Assembly: GCF_004363805.1 (NCBI RefSeq)
Contig: NZ_SNZP01000004.1
Span: 223,331-287,330 of the forward strand
Reading direction: 5' to 3'
DNA length: 64,000 bases
Source of the DNA: Paludibacterium purpuratum
Lineage (GTDB): Bacteria; Pseudomonadota; Gammaproteobacteria; Burkholderiales; Chromobacteriaceae
Position 1 is the stretch's first letter; each line of letters begins with the position of its first letter. The notes beneath the pieces were generated by a model. It made no database searches and had not been told where the DNA came from. It saw only the letters and a list, made by a program, of their open reading frames with translations. Of the stretch, positions 33,180 through 42,756 are shown one piece after another. A program made the translations under genes and the position numbers.

Positions 33180-34643
33180 TTCGCCCTGCTGTATCGATCC
33201 CGCGTCCGGTTCCGGCGTGCAGATGCGGTTGCGGCCAAGCGACTTGGCCTGATAGAGCAGCTTGTCGGCGTGTCCCAGCATGACATCGAGGTTTTCGTTG
33301 GCTTGCATCACCGCGATGCCGATGCTGACCTGGAAGTGGATGACCAGGCTCTCGTGCGTCAGTTCGGTCTGTGCGACCTGCTGGCGCAGTCGTTCGGCGA
33401 TCTGTCGCGCTTCGATCAAGGTGGTATCGGGCAAGAACGCTGCAAATTCCTCTCCCCCCAGCCGGCCGATCACGTCCGTGACGCGCAGGCAACGCCGGCA
33501 CAGACTGCTGAATAGGCCGAGTACTCTATCTCCCACCGCGTGCCCATAGTGGTCGTTGATGGTCTTGAAATGGTCCAGATCCATCATCATGACCGCTACC
33601 GGCCGCTGATAGCGCTTAGCCTGACTCAGATGGCGTTCTGCCGACTCGATGAAATGGCGCCTGTTGAACAATTGCGTCAGGCCATCCTGCGTGGCCAACA
33701 GATAGAGCTGCGATTCGTGGAGATTGCGCTGTAGGGAGATGGCTGCGATATGCGAGCAGCGATAGATCAATCGCAGTTCCGCAGGCGTAGGGCTGCGCGG
33801 GGTGTCGTAGTAGATGGCCAGTGTGCCGAGCAGTTGGTGGTCGGCGGTAAAAATCGGTGTCGACCAGCAGGCACGCAGCCCGGACAGACTGGCCTGCGGT
33901 CCCAGCGAATCCCACAAGGCGCTTTGGCTCAGATCGTTGACGATGATGCTGCGCTTCCAGAAGGCGGCCGTGCCGCAGGCTGCCACTTCCGGGCCGATGG
34001 GTAACTGGGCCAACTGTTCCGCGTAGGCGGCGGGTAACGAGGGACCGGCGGCCAGCGATAGCGTATGGCCACCGCGATCCAGCGTCATGATGGCGCTCAT
34101 GCAGTCCGGCAGTTGCGATTCGATCATCTGGCAGATGCTGTGCATGATCTGATTGACCGGCCGGCTGTCGGCGATCATTTCCAGTACGGCGTTCTCTTCC
34201 GTCAATAGCCGGCGGGCTTGGCTGGCTTCGGTGATTTCACGCGCGATGCACAGGATCGAACTTAACTGCTGCCACTCGTCAAGCTCGGGGAATAGCCGCG
34301 TTTCGAATACGTAGCGACCGCCGGTCAGTTGGGCGGCTAGCTCGACTTGTTGTTCGCAACCTAGGGTGCGTACCCGCTCCATGGCCTGCTGCAGCGGTTT
34401 GGACAGTGCCGCTGGCAGGCCGCTGCCGGCCAGCGTTCTACCGAGGAAGCGGCTACGGTCGGCGCTGTCGTAGCGCATGAGGCGGCGGTTGATGTAGATG
34501 CAGCGCAGGCGTAAATCGAAGCGCGCGATGATGTCGGAGGAGTTCTCGATGATGGCGCGAAAGCTGGCTTCGCCGATAAAGGGATCGCATGCAGGGGATT
34601 GCTGTGCGTCAGCCCGGTGGTTGACGTTGCGCTGTCGTTTCAC
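33159..34643 (-). CDS. Diguanylate cyclase with PAS and GAF sensor domains
   Basis: 494 residues from GTG 34643, which has GGAG six bases upstream; the frame runs back to an ATG at 34748 with no good ribosome site. Order: PAS about 25-140 (FRAIIENSSDIIARFDLRLRCIYINRRL), GAF about 155-310 (AVLEMIADSRPVNQIMHSIC, GLRACWSTPIFTADHQLLGTLAIYY), GGDEF about 325-480. The cyclase site GGEEF is intact and an RVTD I-site sits five residues before it, so product inhibition by c-di-GMP is likely. No membrane segments. The cue sensed is unknown. Convergent with yihY (21 bp overlap) and divergent from cysG. Confidence 0.92.
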   Translation of the reverse strand: MKRQRNVNHRADAQQSPACDPFIGEASFRAIIENSSDIIARFDLRLRCIYINRRLMRYDSADRSRFLGRTLAGSGLPAALSKPLQQAMERVRTLGCEQQVELAAQLTGGRYVFETRLFPELDEWQQLSSILCIAREITEASQARRLLTEENAVLEMIADSRPVNQIMHSICQMIESQLPDCMSAIMTLDRGGHTLSLAAGPSLPAAYAEQLAQLPIGPEVAACGTAAFWKRSIIVNDLSQSALWDSLGPQASLSGLRACWSTPIFTADHQLLGTLAIYYDTPRSPTPAELRLIYRCSHIAAISLQRNLHESQLYLLATQDGLTQLFNRRHFIESAERHLSQAKRYQRPVAVMMMDLDHFKTINDHYGHAVGDRVLGLFSSLCRRCLRVTDVIGRLGGEEFAAFLPDTTLIEARQIAERLRQQVAQTELTHESLVIHFQVSIGIAVMQANENLDVMLGHADKLLYQAKSLGRNRICTPEPDAGSIQQGELPLGLA

Positions 34644-34788
34644 GCCAGGCTCCGACAAAAAATTGCATGGCAATATCATGACACCTATGAAATGCGAATG
34701 TGTTTTGCAGTGCATTAAAAAAGAAGGTGCGTCGTATTTGTGCAACATTTAAAGTAGAGCCATTCCTCCCCGCGTGGCGTGTCGGTTC

Positions 34789-36219
34789 ATGGATTACTTC
34801 CCTATTTTTTTGAAGCTGCGGGATCGCCCCTGCCTACTGGTGGGAGGCGGAGAAACTGCCTTGCGCAAAGCGCGCCTGCTGCTCGATGCCGGTGCCGTAT
34901 TGACCGTCGTGGCACCCGATCTTGGGCCCGGTCTGGCCGAATTGGCGGCGCGCGGTCAACTGCGGCATCTGGCCGAAACGTTCGCATCGCGGCATGTCGA
35001 GCATATGCGCTTGGTGGTGGCCGCCAGCGGCCAGCCGGCACTGGATCGACTGGTCGCCGAGGCCGCCGAGGCGGCCGACATCTGGGTCAATGTGGTCGAC
35101 GACCCGCAGACTTCCAGTTACATCACGCCGTCGATCATCGATCGCTCACCGTTGGTCATCGCCCTGTCGACCGGCGGCGGTGCGCCGGTGCTGGCGCGCA
35201 TGCTGCGTGAACGGCTGGAAAGTCTGATTCCGGCCGGTTGGGGGCGAGTGGCTGATTTCGCGCGACTCATGCGCCAGAGAGTGTCGGCGAGGATCGCCAA
35301 CAGCGATGCGCGCCGAGCCTTCTGGGAGTCGGTGCTTGCCGGTCCGATCGCCGAGGATCTGGTTGCCGGTAACCTGGAGCGGGCCGAGGCGCAATTGACG
35401 GAGCGCCTGGCCAACGCCGACGACGTACCGCGCGGTGCGGTGTATCTGGTGGGAGCCGGTCCGGGCAATCCCGATTTGTTGACGTTTCGTGCCCTGCACT
35501 TGATGCAGCAGGCGGATGTGGTGCTGTACGACAATCTGGTTGCCGACGTCATGGTCAATTGGGTGCGTCGCGATGCCGAACGTATCTACGTCGGCAAGAC
35601 GCGTGCCAATCACACGCTCAGCCAGGAGGAAATCAATCTGCTGATGGTGCGTTTGGCTCGCGATGGCAAGCGGGTGGTGCGCTTGAAGGGCGGCGATCCG
35701 TTCATTTTCGGCCGTGGCGGCGAAGAAATCGCAACGTTGGCGCAACACGGTATCCCCTTCGAGGTAGTGCCGGGCGTGACCGCGGCCAGCGGTGCTGCGG
35801 CCTATGCCGGCATTCCGCTGACGCATCGCGACTACGCGCAATCGGTGACCTTCGTTACCGGCCATCGTCAGGACGGCAGCATCGATCTGGATTGGCCGAT
35901 GCTGTGCCGCCCTCGACAGACAGTGGTGGTCTACATGGGGGTGGCGACGGCGCCGGCGTTGTGCGAAGCCTTCATCCGGCACGGCCGCGCTGCGGATTGT
36001 CCGGTGGCGGTGGTGGAGCGCGCGACCACGGTCGACCAGCGCGTGCTGGTTTCGACATTGGCCGATTTGCCGGATAAGCTTGCCGCCGTGCAAATTAGGT
36101 CGCCGTCGCTGATCATTGTCGGCGAAGTGGTGCAATTGGCCGCACAACTAGGGTGGTTCGACCCCCGTGCGGGCGGCGACCCTGCTACAATCGGCGGAAG
36201 CTCCCGGGGAACTTTCTGA
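34789..36219 (+). CDS. cysG: Siroheme synthase CysG (trifunctional)
   Basis: 476 residues from MDYFPIFLKLRDRPCLLVGGG; an ATG five codons earlier is possible. N-terminal half: precorrin-2 dehydrogenase/ferrochelatase, with GGGETALRKARLLLDAGAVLTVVAPDL and IALSTGGGAPVLARMLRERLE. C-terminal half: uroporphyrinogen III methyltransferase, with VYLVGAGPGNPDLLTFRAL, VVRLKGGDPFIFGRGGEE and VTAASGAAAYAGIPLTHRDYA. It makes siroheme for sulfite and nitrite reductases. Single gene; about 50 bp before the PTS genes. Confidence 0.95.
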   Translation: MDYFPIFLKLRDRPCLLVGGGETALRKARLLLDAGAVLTVVAPDLGPGLAELAARGQLRHLAETFASRHVEHMRLVVAASGQPALDRLVAEAAEAADIWVNVVDDPQTSSYITPSIIDRSPLVIALSTGGGAPVLARMLRERLESLIPAGWGRVADFARLMRQRVSARIANSDARRAFWESVLAGPIAEDLVAGNLERAEAQLTERLANADDVPRGAVYLVGAGPGNPDLLTFRALHLMQQADVVLYDNLVADVMVNWVRRDAERIYVGKTRANHTLSQEEINLLMVRLARDGKRVVRLKGGDPFIFGRGGEEIATLAQHGIPFEVVPGVTAASGAAAYAGIPLTHRDYAQSVTFVTGHRQDGSIDLDWPMLCRPRQTVVVYMGVATAPALCEAFIRHGRAADCPVAVVERATTVDQRVLVSTLADLPDKLAAVQIRSPSLIIVGEVVQLAAQLGWFDPRAGGDPATIGGSSRGTF

Positions 36220-36266
36220 AGGCGGGATTTCCGGACAGATCGAGACTTATCGGTTCTTAACACACT

Positions 36267-36668
36267 ATGGTTGGTATTTTACTGATAACACATGGCAATC
36301 TCGGCGCGGTGCTGGCCGAAGATGCCTATCACATCCTGGGACGCTCCTGGGAGAATTTGAAGGCATTGTCGGTCGACAAGTCGGACGATCCGGACGTCAA
36401 GCACGCCGTGGCACAGACCATGGTCGGTGCGCTGAACGATGGCTCGGGCGTGCTGGTGTTGTCCGATATGCTGGGCGGAACGCCGTCGAATATAGCCAGT
36501 CGGCTGGTCCATGCCGGCAAGGTAGAAGCGGTGACAGGCGTCAACCTGCCGATGCTGGTGCGGGCGCTAAGCTATAGCCAGCAACCGCTCGACGTGGTGG
36601 TGAGCAAGGCGGTGACCGGCGGTTTGGAGGGCGTGGTTTACATTATCCCGGGGGAGGGGAATGGTTAA
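36267..36668 (+). CDS. PTS system mannose-type EIIA domain protein
   Basis: 133 residues. MVGILLITHGNLGAVLAED contains the phosphorylated His9; VLVLSDMLGGTPSNIASRL is the conserved family core. Stand-alone EIIA(Man) proteins encoded with HPr and EI, without EIIB/C permeases, are regulatory phosphorelay parts in beta- and gammaproteobacteria. The gene overlaps ptsH by 8 bp, so the two are translationally coupled. Confidence 0.92.
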   Translation: MVGILLITHGNLGAVLAEDAYHILGRSWENLKALSVDKSDDPDVKHAVAQTMVGALNDGSGVLVLSDMLGGTPSNIASRLVHAGKVEAVTGVNLPMLVRALSYSQQPLDVVVSKAVTGGLEGVVYIIPGEGNG

Positions 36669-36930
36669 ATCCGAGGTCGAAATCATTAATAAGCTCGGTC
36701 TGCATGCGCGCGCGTCCAGCAAGTTCACCCAGTTGGCCAGCCGTTTCCAGAGCGAGATATTCATTTCCCGCAATAATCGGCGCGTGAACGGTAAAAGCAT
36801 CATGGGCGTGATGATGCTGGCCGCGGCCAAGGGCAGCACGGTGGAGCTCGAGGTGAGCGGCAACGACGAAGAGGCCGCGCTGGCGGCTTTGGTGGCATTG
36901 ATCAATAACCGGTTCGACGAGTCGGAATAA
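36661..36930 (+). CDS. ptsH: Phosphocarrier protein HPr
   Basis: 89 residues. The active site KLGLHARASSKF carries His15, phosphorylated by EI. NGKSIMGVMMLAA contains Ser46, the site modified by HPr kinase HprK in species that have it. Overlaps the EIIA(Man) gene and precedes ptsI by 31 bp. Acts as the central phosphate carrier of a regulatory PTS. Confidence 0.95.
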   Translation: MVKSEVEIINKLGLHARASSKFTQLASRFQSEIFISRNNRRVNGKSIMGVMMLAAAKGSTVELEVSGNDEEAALAALVALINNRFDESE

Positions 36931-36961
36931 CAACGGACGGATTTACGGGAGGGGCGGGTCA

Positions 36962-38701
36962 ATGAGCATCATCCTGCACGGTGTGGCGATTGGCGGAGGC
37001 GTGGCGATCGGCCGAGCCCACCTGATATCACGTAGCATGGACGATGTTGCCCATTATTCGTTGGAGGAGGACGAGGTTCCGGCGGAAATCACCCGTTTCG
37101 ACGAAGCGATCCGCGCCACCCGCAAAGAACTGGAAATGCTCTGGGGCACGATTCCGGAAAATGCCCCCGCCGAGCTCGGCGCCTTCTTGTCACTGCACAT
37201 CATGCTGCTGGGCGACGTCACCATCTCGCGGGAACCGCGCGAAATCATCTCGGCCCAGAAGTGCAACGCGGAATGGGCGTTGAAGTTGCAAAGCGACATG
37301 CTGGTCGCCCAGTTCGAGGCGATCGAAGAAGATTATTTGCGCGAGCGCAAGCACGATGTGCTTCAGGTGATCGAGCGAATCTTCAAAAATCTCGACGGCC
37401 ACGATGCCCAATTGCCTGCCGCCGACGATCTGGTCGAGGACGCGATTCTGGTCGCGCACGATCTGTCTCCTGCCGACATGGTGTATTTCAAGGAATCCGA
37501 ATTCGCGGCGTTCATCACCGATGTCGGCGGCGCGACTTCCCACACCGCCATTCTCGGTCGTAGCCTCGATCTGCCGTCTGTCATTGCCCTACATCATTCG
37601 CGCGAACTGATTCGCGAGGATGAAATGGTGATCGTCGACGGGCAGCAGGGCGTGGTGATCATCAATCCGGACGAACTGGTGCTGGCGCAATACCGCCGCC
37701 GGCTGCGTGCTTGGCGCGATGCCCGTCGCAAGCTGTCGTCGATCCGCAAGGCCAGCGCTCAGACCGAGGACGGCACGCCGATCGACTTGATGGCCAATAT
37801 CGAAGGCCCGCAAGATATCGAAGATGTGCGTGGCTGTGGCGCCGCGGGCGTAGGTTTGTTCCGTAGCGAGTTCCTATTTCTCGGCCGCGATAGCCTGCCA
37901 TCGGAAGACGAGCAATACGAAGCCTATCGAACGGTTCTGGAGCAGATGAAAGAGCTGCCGGTCACCATTCGCACCATGGATCTGGGGGCCGACAAGAGCC
38001 CGCGCTGGTTGAATCACGGTGTGGCGGAAAATCCGGCGCTGGGGTTGACCGGCATTCGCTTGTGCCTGGCCGAACCGCTGATGTTCCGCGTTCAGTTGCG
38101 CGCGCTGTTGCGGGCCTCGGTGCACGGTAAGCTGCGCGTGATGTTCCCGATGCTTAATTCGCTGCAGGAACTGCGGCAGGCGCTGGCACAAGTCGATTAC
38201 GCGCGCGAGGAACTGCGCGACGAGGGGCAGCCTTATGCCGACTCGGTCGAGTTCGGCGCCATGATCGAAATACCGTCCGCCGCACTGGTGGTCGGCAGTT
38301 TCCTCAAGCACATCGATTTTCTGTCGATCGGAACCAACGACCTGATCCAGTACACCCTGGCCATCGATCGCAACGACGATTCGGTCAGCCATTTGTACGA
38401 TCCGGTGCATCCGGCGGTGCTGCAACTGATTCTGCATACCATCAAGCTCGGTACGCGCGGCGGGGTGCCGGTGTCGGTTTGCGGCGAGATGGCGGGCGAC
38501 CCGCGCTTGACGCGCCTACTGCTCGGCATGGGGTTGCGCAAATTCTCGATGCATCCGGCCAACGTGCTGGCGGTCAAGCAACAAGTGCGCAATACGCACC
38601 TGGATCGAATTGCGCCTTTGACAAGCCGCATGCTTCGCACCGAAGACCCTGATAGAATTGTCGATCTTTTACAGCAGCTGAATGCCGACACCCTCGGCTG
38701 A
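36962..38701 (+). CDS. ptsI: Phosphoenolpyruvate-protein phosphotransferase (EI)
   Basis: 579 residues, normal EI length. N-terminal domain with the phospho-His loop GGATSHTAILGRSL (His194); middle linker; C-terminal PEP-binding barrel with GVGLFRSEFLFLGRDSLPSEDEQ, RTMDLGADKSP, GLTGIRLCLAEP and SIGTNDLIQYTLAIDRN. It moves phosphate from PEP to HPr. The last ~20 bp overlap the following glycosyltransferase frame if that gene starts at 38682. No N-terminal GAF domain, so it is ordinary EI and not the PtsP type. Confidence 0.95.
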   Translation: MSIILHGVAIGGGVAIGRAHLISRSMDDVAHYSLEEDEVPAEITRFDEAIRATRKELEMLWGTIPENAPAELGAFLSLHIMLLGDVTISREPREIISAQKCNAEWALKLQSDMLVAQFEAIEEDYLRERKHDVLQVIERIFKNLDGHDAQLPAADDLVEDAILVAHDLSPADMVYFKESEFAAFITDVGGATSHTAILGRSLDLPSVIALHHSRELIREDEMVIVDGQQGVVIINPDELVLAQYRRRLRAWRDARRKLSSIRKASAQTEDGTPIDLMANIEGPQDIEDVRGCGAAGVGLFRSEFLFLGRDSLPSEDEQYEAYRTVLEQMKELPVTIRTMDLGADKSPRWLNHGVAENPALGLTGIRLCLAEPLMFRVQLRALLRASVHGKLRVMFPMLNSLQELRQALAQVDYAREELRDEGQPYADSVEFGAMIEIPSAALVVGSFLKHIDFLSIGTNDLIQYTLAIDRNDDSVSHLYDPVHPAVLQLILHTIKLGTRGGVPVSVCGEMAGDPRLTRLLLGMGLRKFSMHPANVLAVKQQVRNTHLDRIAPLTSRMLRTEDPDRIVDLLQQLNADTLG

Positions 38702-39926
38702 GTTTCCATTGTCCGATCATAGCGTAGTACCTGTTTCTTCCGTCGAATGCGCCCCCACACCGAGTCGGGGGCGCATTCGTCTGGCCATCGTGCGCCAGCG
38801 TTACAATCCTGCCGGTGGTGCCGAGCGCTTCGTCAGCCGTGCGCTGAATGCGCTCAGCCAGTCCGATGGACTGGAGGTATCGTTGTTGGCCCGTAAGTGG
38901 GAGCCGATCGAGGGGGTGCGGGCATTGACCGTGGCGCCGTTCTTCCTCGGCAACGTTTGGCGCGACTGGGGGTTTGCGCGCGCGGCGCGGCGCCGTTGGC
39001 AGGCGGAAGGCTACGATTTGGTGCAATCGCATGAGCGTATCCCCGGTTGCAACATCTATCGGGCCGGCGATGGCGTGCACGCCCGCTGGCTCGAATTGCG
39101 TCGTCAAACGCTGGGTTTCTGGCGTCGTTTATCGTTGAAGCTCAATCCGTACCATCATTACGTCTGCCGCGCCGAGCGGAAGATGTTTCTCGATCCGCGC
39201 CTCAAGTTGGTGATTTGCAACGCCGACATGGTCAAACGCGAGATCCAGCAAGCTTTCGGTTTGCCGGACGAACGCTTTGCCGTCATCTATAACGGCGTGG
39301 ATACGGCGGCATTTCACCCGTCGCTACAGGCGCGCCATCGCGCGGCGATGCGTAACGAATGGCAGGTGCCGTCCGATGCGCCGCTGTTGCTATACGTCGG
39401 AGCGGGGTTTGAACGCAAGGGGGTGGCGCGGGCGTTGCAGGCGTTGACGTCGCATCCGTCGGTTTTCCTGGCTGTGGTCGGATCCGACAAGCACTTGGTG
39501 CGCTACCGGCGTCTGGCCGATCGGCTAGGTGTCTCGGCGCGCGTGCGGTTTTGTGGTGCACAGGGCGATGTCAAACCGTTTTACGGCATGGCGGACGCAT
39601 TCTTGCTTCCGACCCTGTACGACCCGTTCCCGAACGTTTGTGTCGAGGCGTTGGCTTGCGGCCTGCCGGTGTTGACCAGCACCACCTGCGGTGCGGCCGA
39701 GTTGATCGAGCCGGGCGAGAATGGCTGGCTGGCCGATGCGCTGGTGCCGGCGTCCTGGAGCGCCGCGATCGGCGAGTGGTTGGCGGCGCGCTCGCATTGG
39801 GATGAACTCTCGCGTTCCGCGCGACGAACGGCGGAACCATTGCAACTGTCGGAAATGGCCGATAGCCTGCTGGCCCGATATCGGCAATTGTTGCTGGCGC
39901 TGCCCTCTGACGAGCAGGCCGCATGA
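38682..39926 (+). CDS. Glycosyltransferase family 4 (WaaG-like)
   Basis: 414 residues if started at ATG 38682; the conserved fold begins only at residue ~30 (IRLAIVRQRYNPAGGAERF), so a later start such as TTG 38709 is possible. GT-B fold: the C-terminal donor domain shows IYNGVDTAAFHPS, LLYVGAGFERKGVARALQAL, and LLPTLYDPFPNVCVEALACGLPV with the E-x7-E. The QRYNPAGGAERF start and HERIPGCNIYRAGDGVHARWL resemble LPS core transferase WaaG. A 12-bp stem-loop lies in its first 100 bases. First gene of the LPS locus; the 3' end overlaps msbA by ATGA. Confidence 0.87.
   Translation: MPTPSAEFPLSDHSVVPVSSVECAPTPSRGRIRLAIVRQRYNPAGGAERFVSRALNALSQSDGLEVSLLARKWEPIEGVRALTVAPFFLGNVWRDWGFARAARRRWQAEGYDLVQSHERIPGCNIYRAGDGVHARWLELRRQTLGFWRRLSLKLNPYHHYVCRAERKMFLDPRLKLVICNADMVKREIQQAFGLPDERFAVIYNGVDTAAFHPSLQARHRAAMRNEWQVPSDAPLLLYVGAGFERKGVARALQALTSHPSVFLAVVGSDKHLVRYRRLADRLGVSARVRFCGAQGDVKPFYGMADAFLLPTLYDPFPNVCVEALACGLPVLTSTTCGAAELIEPGENGWLADALVPASWSAAIGEWLAARSHWDELSRSARRTAEPLQLSEMADSLLARYRQLLLALPSDEQAA
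38745..38778 (+). promoter_or_regulatory. Strong stem-loop inside the 5' end of the glycosyltransferase gene
   Basis: GAATGCGCCCCC (38745-38756), 10-nt loop, GGGGGCGCATTC (38767-38778): a perfect 12-bp stem, 44 bp after the ptsI stop. It is followed by GTCTGG, not a T-run, so it is not a standard terminator. It may limit read-through from the PTS genes or reduce translation of the glycosyltransferase. Confidence 0.5.
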
Positions 39927-41740
39927 AGATGGAACAAGATGGCATGAGTCAAAGCAAACCCGACAACATGGCGCTGTATCGGCGCTTACTGACCTACCTG
40001 CGCAGTTACTGGCGGGTCTTTCTGGCTTCGTTGGTCTTCATGGCCGTTTCGGCCGCCACCGAGCCGGCTTTCGTCAATCTGATGAAGCCGCTGATCGACG
40101 AGGGCTTCATTTCCAAGAATCCGGAGGCATTGCGTTACATCCCGCCTCTGATCGTATTGCTGTTCCTGGTGCGCGGCATCAGCAGCTACGGCAACGAATA
40201 CTCGACCAGTTGGTTGACCGGCCACCTGGTTCAGCGCATTCGCCAGGAAGTGTTCAATAAGCTGCTTAGTATGCCGGCTTCCTACTTCGACAATAACCAG
40301 TCAGGTCGGCTGATGTCTCGCGTGACGTATGATGTCAGCCAGGTCACCGATGCCGGTTTCAATGTGTTGACGGTGAGCGTCAAGGACGGTTGTACCGTGC
40401 TGGGTTTGTTGGGGATGTTGCTCTACTACGACTGGCGCATGACGTTGATCAGTTTTGTGGTATTCCCGGCGGTGGGCGTTTGCATCAGCCTGATCAGCAA
40501 GCGGTTGCGTAACCTGACACGTCTCAACCAGCACCAGATGGGCCAATTGACGCAGGTATTGGGCGAAAGCATCGATTGCCAACGCGTGGTGAAGGTTTAC
40601 GGCGGCCAGAGCTATGAGGCGGCACGCTTCACCGAGGCCGTACAGGACATCCGCCGCAACGCGGTCAAGCAAAGCGCCGCTTCGGCCATGAATACCAGTG
40701 CTACCCAGTTCATCATCTCGGTGGCGCTGGCCGGTCTGGTGCACTTCGCCTTGCTGCGCGGCCAGCACAACCAACTTACCGCCGGTACCTTCGTGGCGCT
40801 GATTACCGGTATGTCGGCGATGTTCGCGCCGATCAAACGTATCACCAACATCTCCCAGTCGCTGCAACGCGGTCTGGCGGCGGCCGAGAGCGTATTTCTG
40901 TTCCTCGATCAACCTTCGGAACCGGATAGCGGTACGCGAACCCTCGAGAAGGTTCGCGGCGATCTGTCGTTCGAACAGGTCGGCTTCCGCTATCTGAATG
41001 CCGAGAAAGCCGCGATCGATCGCTTCGATCTGCAGATCCGCGCCGGCGAAACCATCGCCCTGGTCGGCTCGTCGGGTAGCGGCAAGACCACGTTGGTCAG
41101 CTTGCTGCCTCGCTTCTACCTACCGACCTCCGGTCGTATCACCCTCGACGGTATCGATCTGAACGAACTGCGGCTGGCTGATCTGCGTCGGCATATCGCC
41201 ATGGTCAGTCAGGACGTTGTGCTGTTCAACGACACGGTGGCTGCCAATATCGCCTACGGTGCTTTTGGCGAGGCGACGCGCGAACAGATCGTCGAGGCGG
41301 CGCGTCAAGCCAATGCTTTGGAATTCATCGAGACACTGCCGGGGGGCTTCGACTGCCATATCGGCGAAAATGGCACGCTACTGTCCGGCGGACAACGGCA
41401 GCGGCTGGCTATCGCGCGCGCACTGCTCAAGAACGCGCCGATCCTGATTCTCGACGAAGCCACCTCCGCGCTCGACAACCAGTCGGAGCGATTGGTACAG
41501 AGCGCACTGGAGCATCTGATGCAGGATCGCACCACGATCGTGATCGCCCACCGGCTGTCGACGATCGAAAATGCCGATCGGATTGTCGTGATGCATCAGG
41601 GCGGTATCGAAGAAGTTGGATCGCATGCGGAGTTGATAAAGAATCAAGGGTTGTATGCGAAATTGCATGAAATGCAGTTTCATGAGCCAGGCGCCGCTGT
41701 GGCGGTCGCCGGTAAGTCGATCGATCAGAGTGATGTTTGA
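39923..41740 (+). CDS. msbA: Lipid A export ABC transporter MsbA
   Basis: 605 residues. Six membrane helices fused to an ATPase. The first helix region (LRSYWRVFLASLVFMAVSAATEPAFVNLMKPLIDEGF) is MsbA-like. ATPase motifs: Walker A VGSSGSGKTTLVSLL, Q-loop MVSQDVVLFNDTVAANIAYG, signature LSGGQRQRLAIARALLKNAP, Walker B ILILDEATSALD, and IAHRLSTI switch His. It flips lipid A-core across the inner membrane. Overlap with the upstream glycosyltransferase (ATGA) ties it to LPS core synthesis. Confidence 0.93.
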   Translation: MKMEQDGMSQSKPDNMALYRRLLTYLRSYWRVFLASLVFMAVSAATEPAFVNLMKPLIDEGFISKNPEALRYIPPLIVLLFLVRGISSYGNEYSTSWLTGHLVQRIRQEVFNKLLSMPASYFDNNQSGRLMSRVTYDVSQVTDAGFNVLTVSVKDGCTVLGLLGMLLYYDWRMTLISFVVFPAVGVCISLISKRLRNLTRLNQHQMGQLTQVLGESIDCQRVVKVYGGQSYEAARFTEAVQDIRRNAVKQSAASAMNTSATQFIISVALAGLVHFALLRGQHNQLTAGTFVALITGMSAMFAPIKRITNISQSLQRGLAAAESVFLFLDQPSEPDSGTRTLEKVRGDLSFEQVGFRYLNAEKAAIDRFDLQIRAGETIALVGSSGSGKTTLVSLLPRFYLPTSGRITLDGIDLNELRLADLRRHIAMVSQDVVLFNDTVAANIAYGAFGEATREQIVEAARQANALEFIETLPGGFDCHIGENGTLLSGGQRQRLAIARALLKNAPILILDEATSALDNQSERLVQSALEHLMQDRTTIVIAHRLSTIENADRIVVMHQGGIEEVGSHAELIKNQGLYAKLHEMQFHEPGAAVAVAGKSIDQSDV

Positions 41741-41762
41741 CTGGTAGCAAAGGACAGTTTGA

Positions 41763-42704
41763 ATGAACAAGATTCTGGTGACTGGTGGCGCGGGTTTTCT
41801 CGGTTCTCATCTGTGCGACCGACTGATTGCGCAAGGGGATGACGTACTCTGCGTCGATAACTTCTTTACCGGCGACAAGCGTAATGTCGCCCATCTGCTG
41901 GGCCACCCGCACTTCGAATTGATGCGCCACGACGTGACCTTCCCGCTGTATGTCGAAGTCGATCGCATCTTCAATTTGGCCTGTCCCGCGAGTCCGGTGC
42001 ATTACCAGTTCGACCCGGTGCAGACCACCAAGACCAGCGTGCATGGCGCCATCAACATGCTCGGCCTTGCCAAGCGGGTGCGTGGCCGTATTCTGCAGGC
42101 GTCGACCAGCGAGGTCTATGGCGATCCGGAAGTGCATCCACAACCGGAAGGTTATTGGGGGCGAGTCAATCCGATCGGCATCCGCAGTTGCTACGACGAG
42201 GGTAAACGCTGTGCCGAGACGCTGTTTTTCGATTACTACCGACAGCATCAGTTGGATATCAAGGTCGTGCGTATTTTCAATACCTATGGACCGCGCATGC
42301 ATCCGAACGATGGGCGGGTGGTCAGCAACTTCATCGTGCAGGCGCTCAAGGGCGAAGACCTCACCATTTACGGCGATGGCTCCCAAACGCGCAGCTTCTG
42401 TTATGTCGACGACCTGATTGAAGCCATGTTGCGCATGATGGATACCGAAACCGGCTTTACCGGGCCGGTGAACATCGGCAATCCGGGCGAATTCTCCATG
42501 CTCGAGCTGGCCGAGAAAGTCTTGAAACTGGTCGGCGGCCCTTCGCGCCTGGTGTTCAAACCGCTGCCATCCGACGACCCGAAACAACGCCAGCCGGATA
42601 TCGACCTGGCTCGGGAGCGGCTGGGCGGGTGGGAGCCTAGGGTTGGGTTGGAAGATGGATTGAAGGAAACCATCGCTTATTTCCGAACGATGTTTGCCGT
42701 CTGA
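41763..42704 (+). CDS. NAD-dependent epimerase/dehydratase, UDP-glucuronate decarboxylase (UDP-xylose synthase) type
   Basis: 313 residues, extended SDR. NAD-binding start [45 protein letters not shown]; active-site [16 protein letters not shown] and [13 protein letters not shown], where Y-x3-K is within [40 protein letters not shown]. These are typical UXS features, so the product is probably UDP-xylose made from UDP-glucuronate. That would supply xylose, or a derived sugar, for LPS. AAGGA precedes the ATG. Confidence 0.85.
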   Translation: MNKILVTGGAGFLGSHLCDRLIAQGDDVLCVDNFFTGDKRNVAHLLGHPHFELMRHDVTFPLYVEVDRIFNLACPASPVHYQFDPVQTTKTSVHGAINMLGLAKRVRGRILQASTSEVYGDPEVHPQPEGYWGRVNPIGIRSCYDEGKRCAETLFFDYYRQHQLDIKVVRIFNTYGPRMHPNDGRVVSNFIVQALKGEDLTIYGDGSQTRSFCYVDDLIEAMLRMMDTETGFTGPVNIGNPGEFSMLELAEKVLKLVGGPSRLVFKPLPSDDPKQRQPDIDLARERLGGWEPRVGLEDGLKETIAYFRTMFAV

Positions 42705-42713
42705 TCAATGAAT

Positions 42714-42736
42714 CCGATCCGAGTTGACCGGATCGG
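42714..42736. repeat. Stem-loop between the epimerase and glycosyltransferase genes
   Basis: CCGATCCG (42714-42721), 7-nt loop, CGGATCGG (42729-42736), perfect stem and no T-run. It fills most of the 52-bp gap. It may be a weak transcription attenuator or an mRNA processing/stability element. Confidence 0.4.
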
Positions 42737-42756
42737 TATGCTGAGAACCAAGCACC

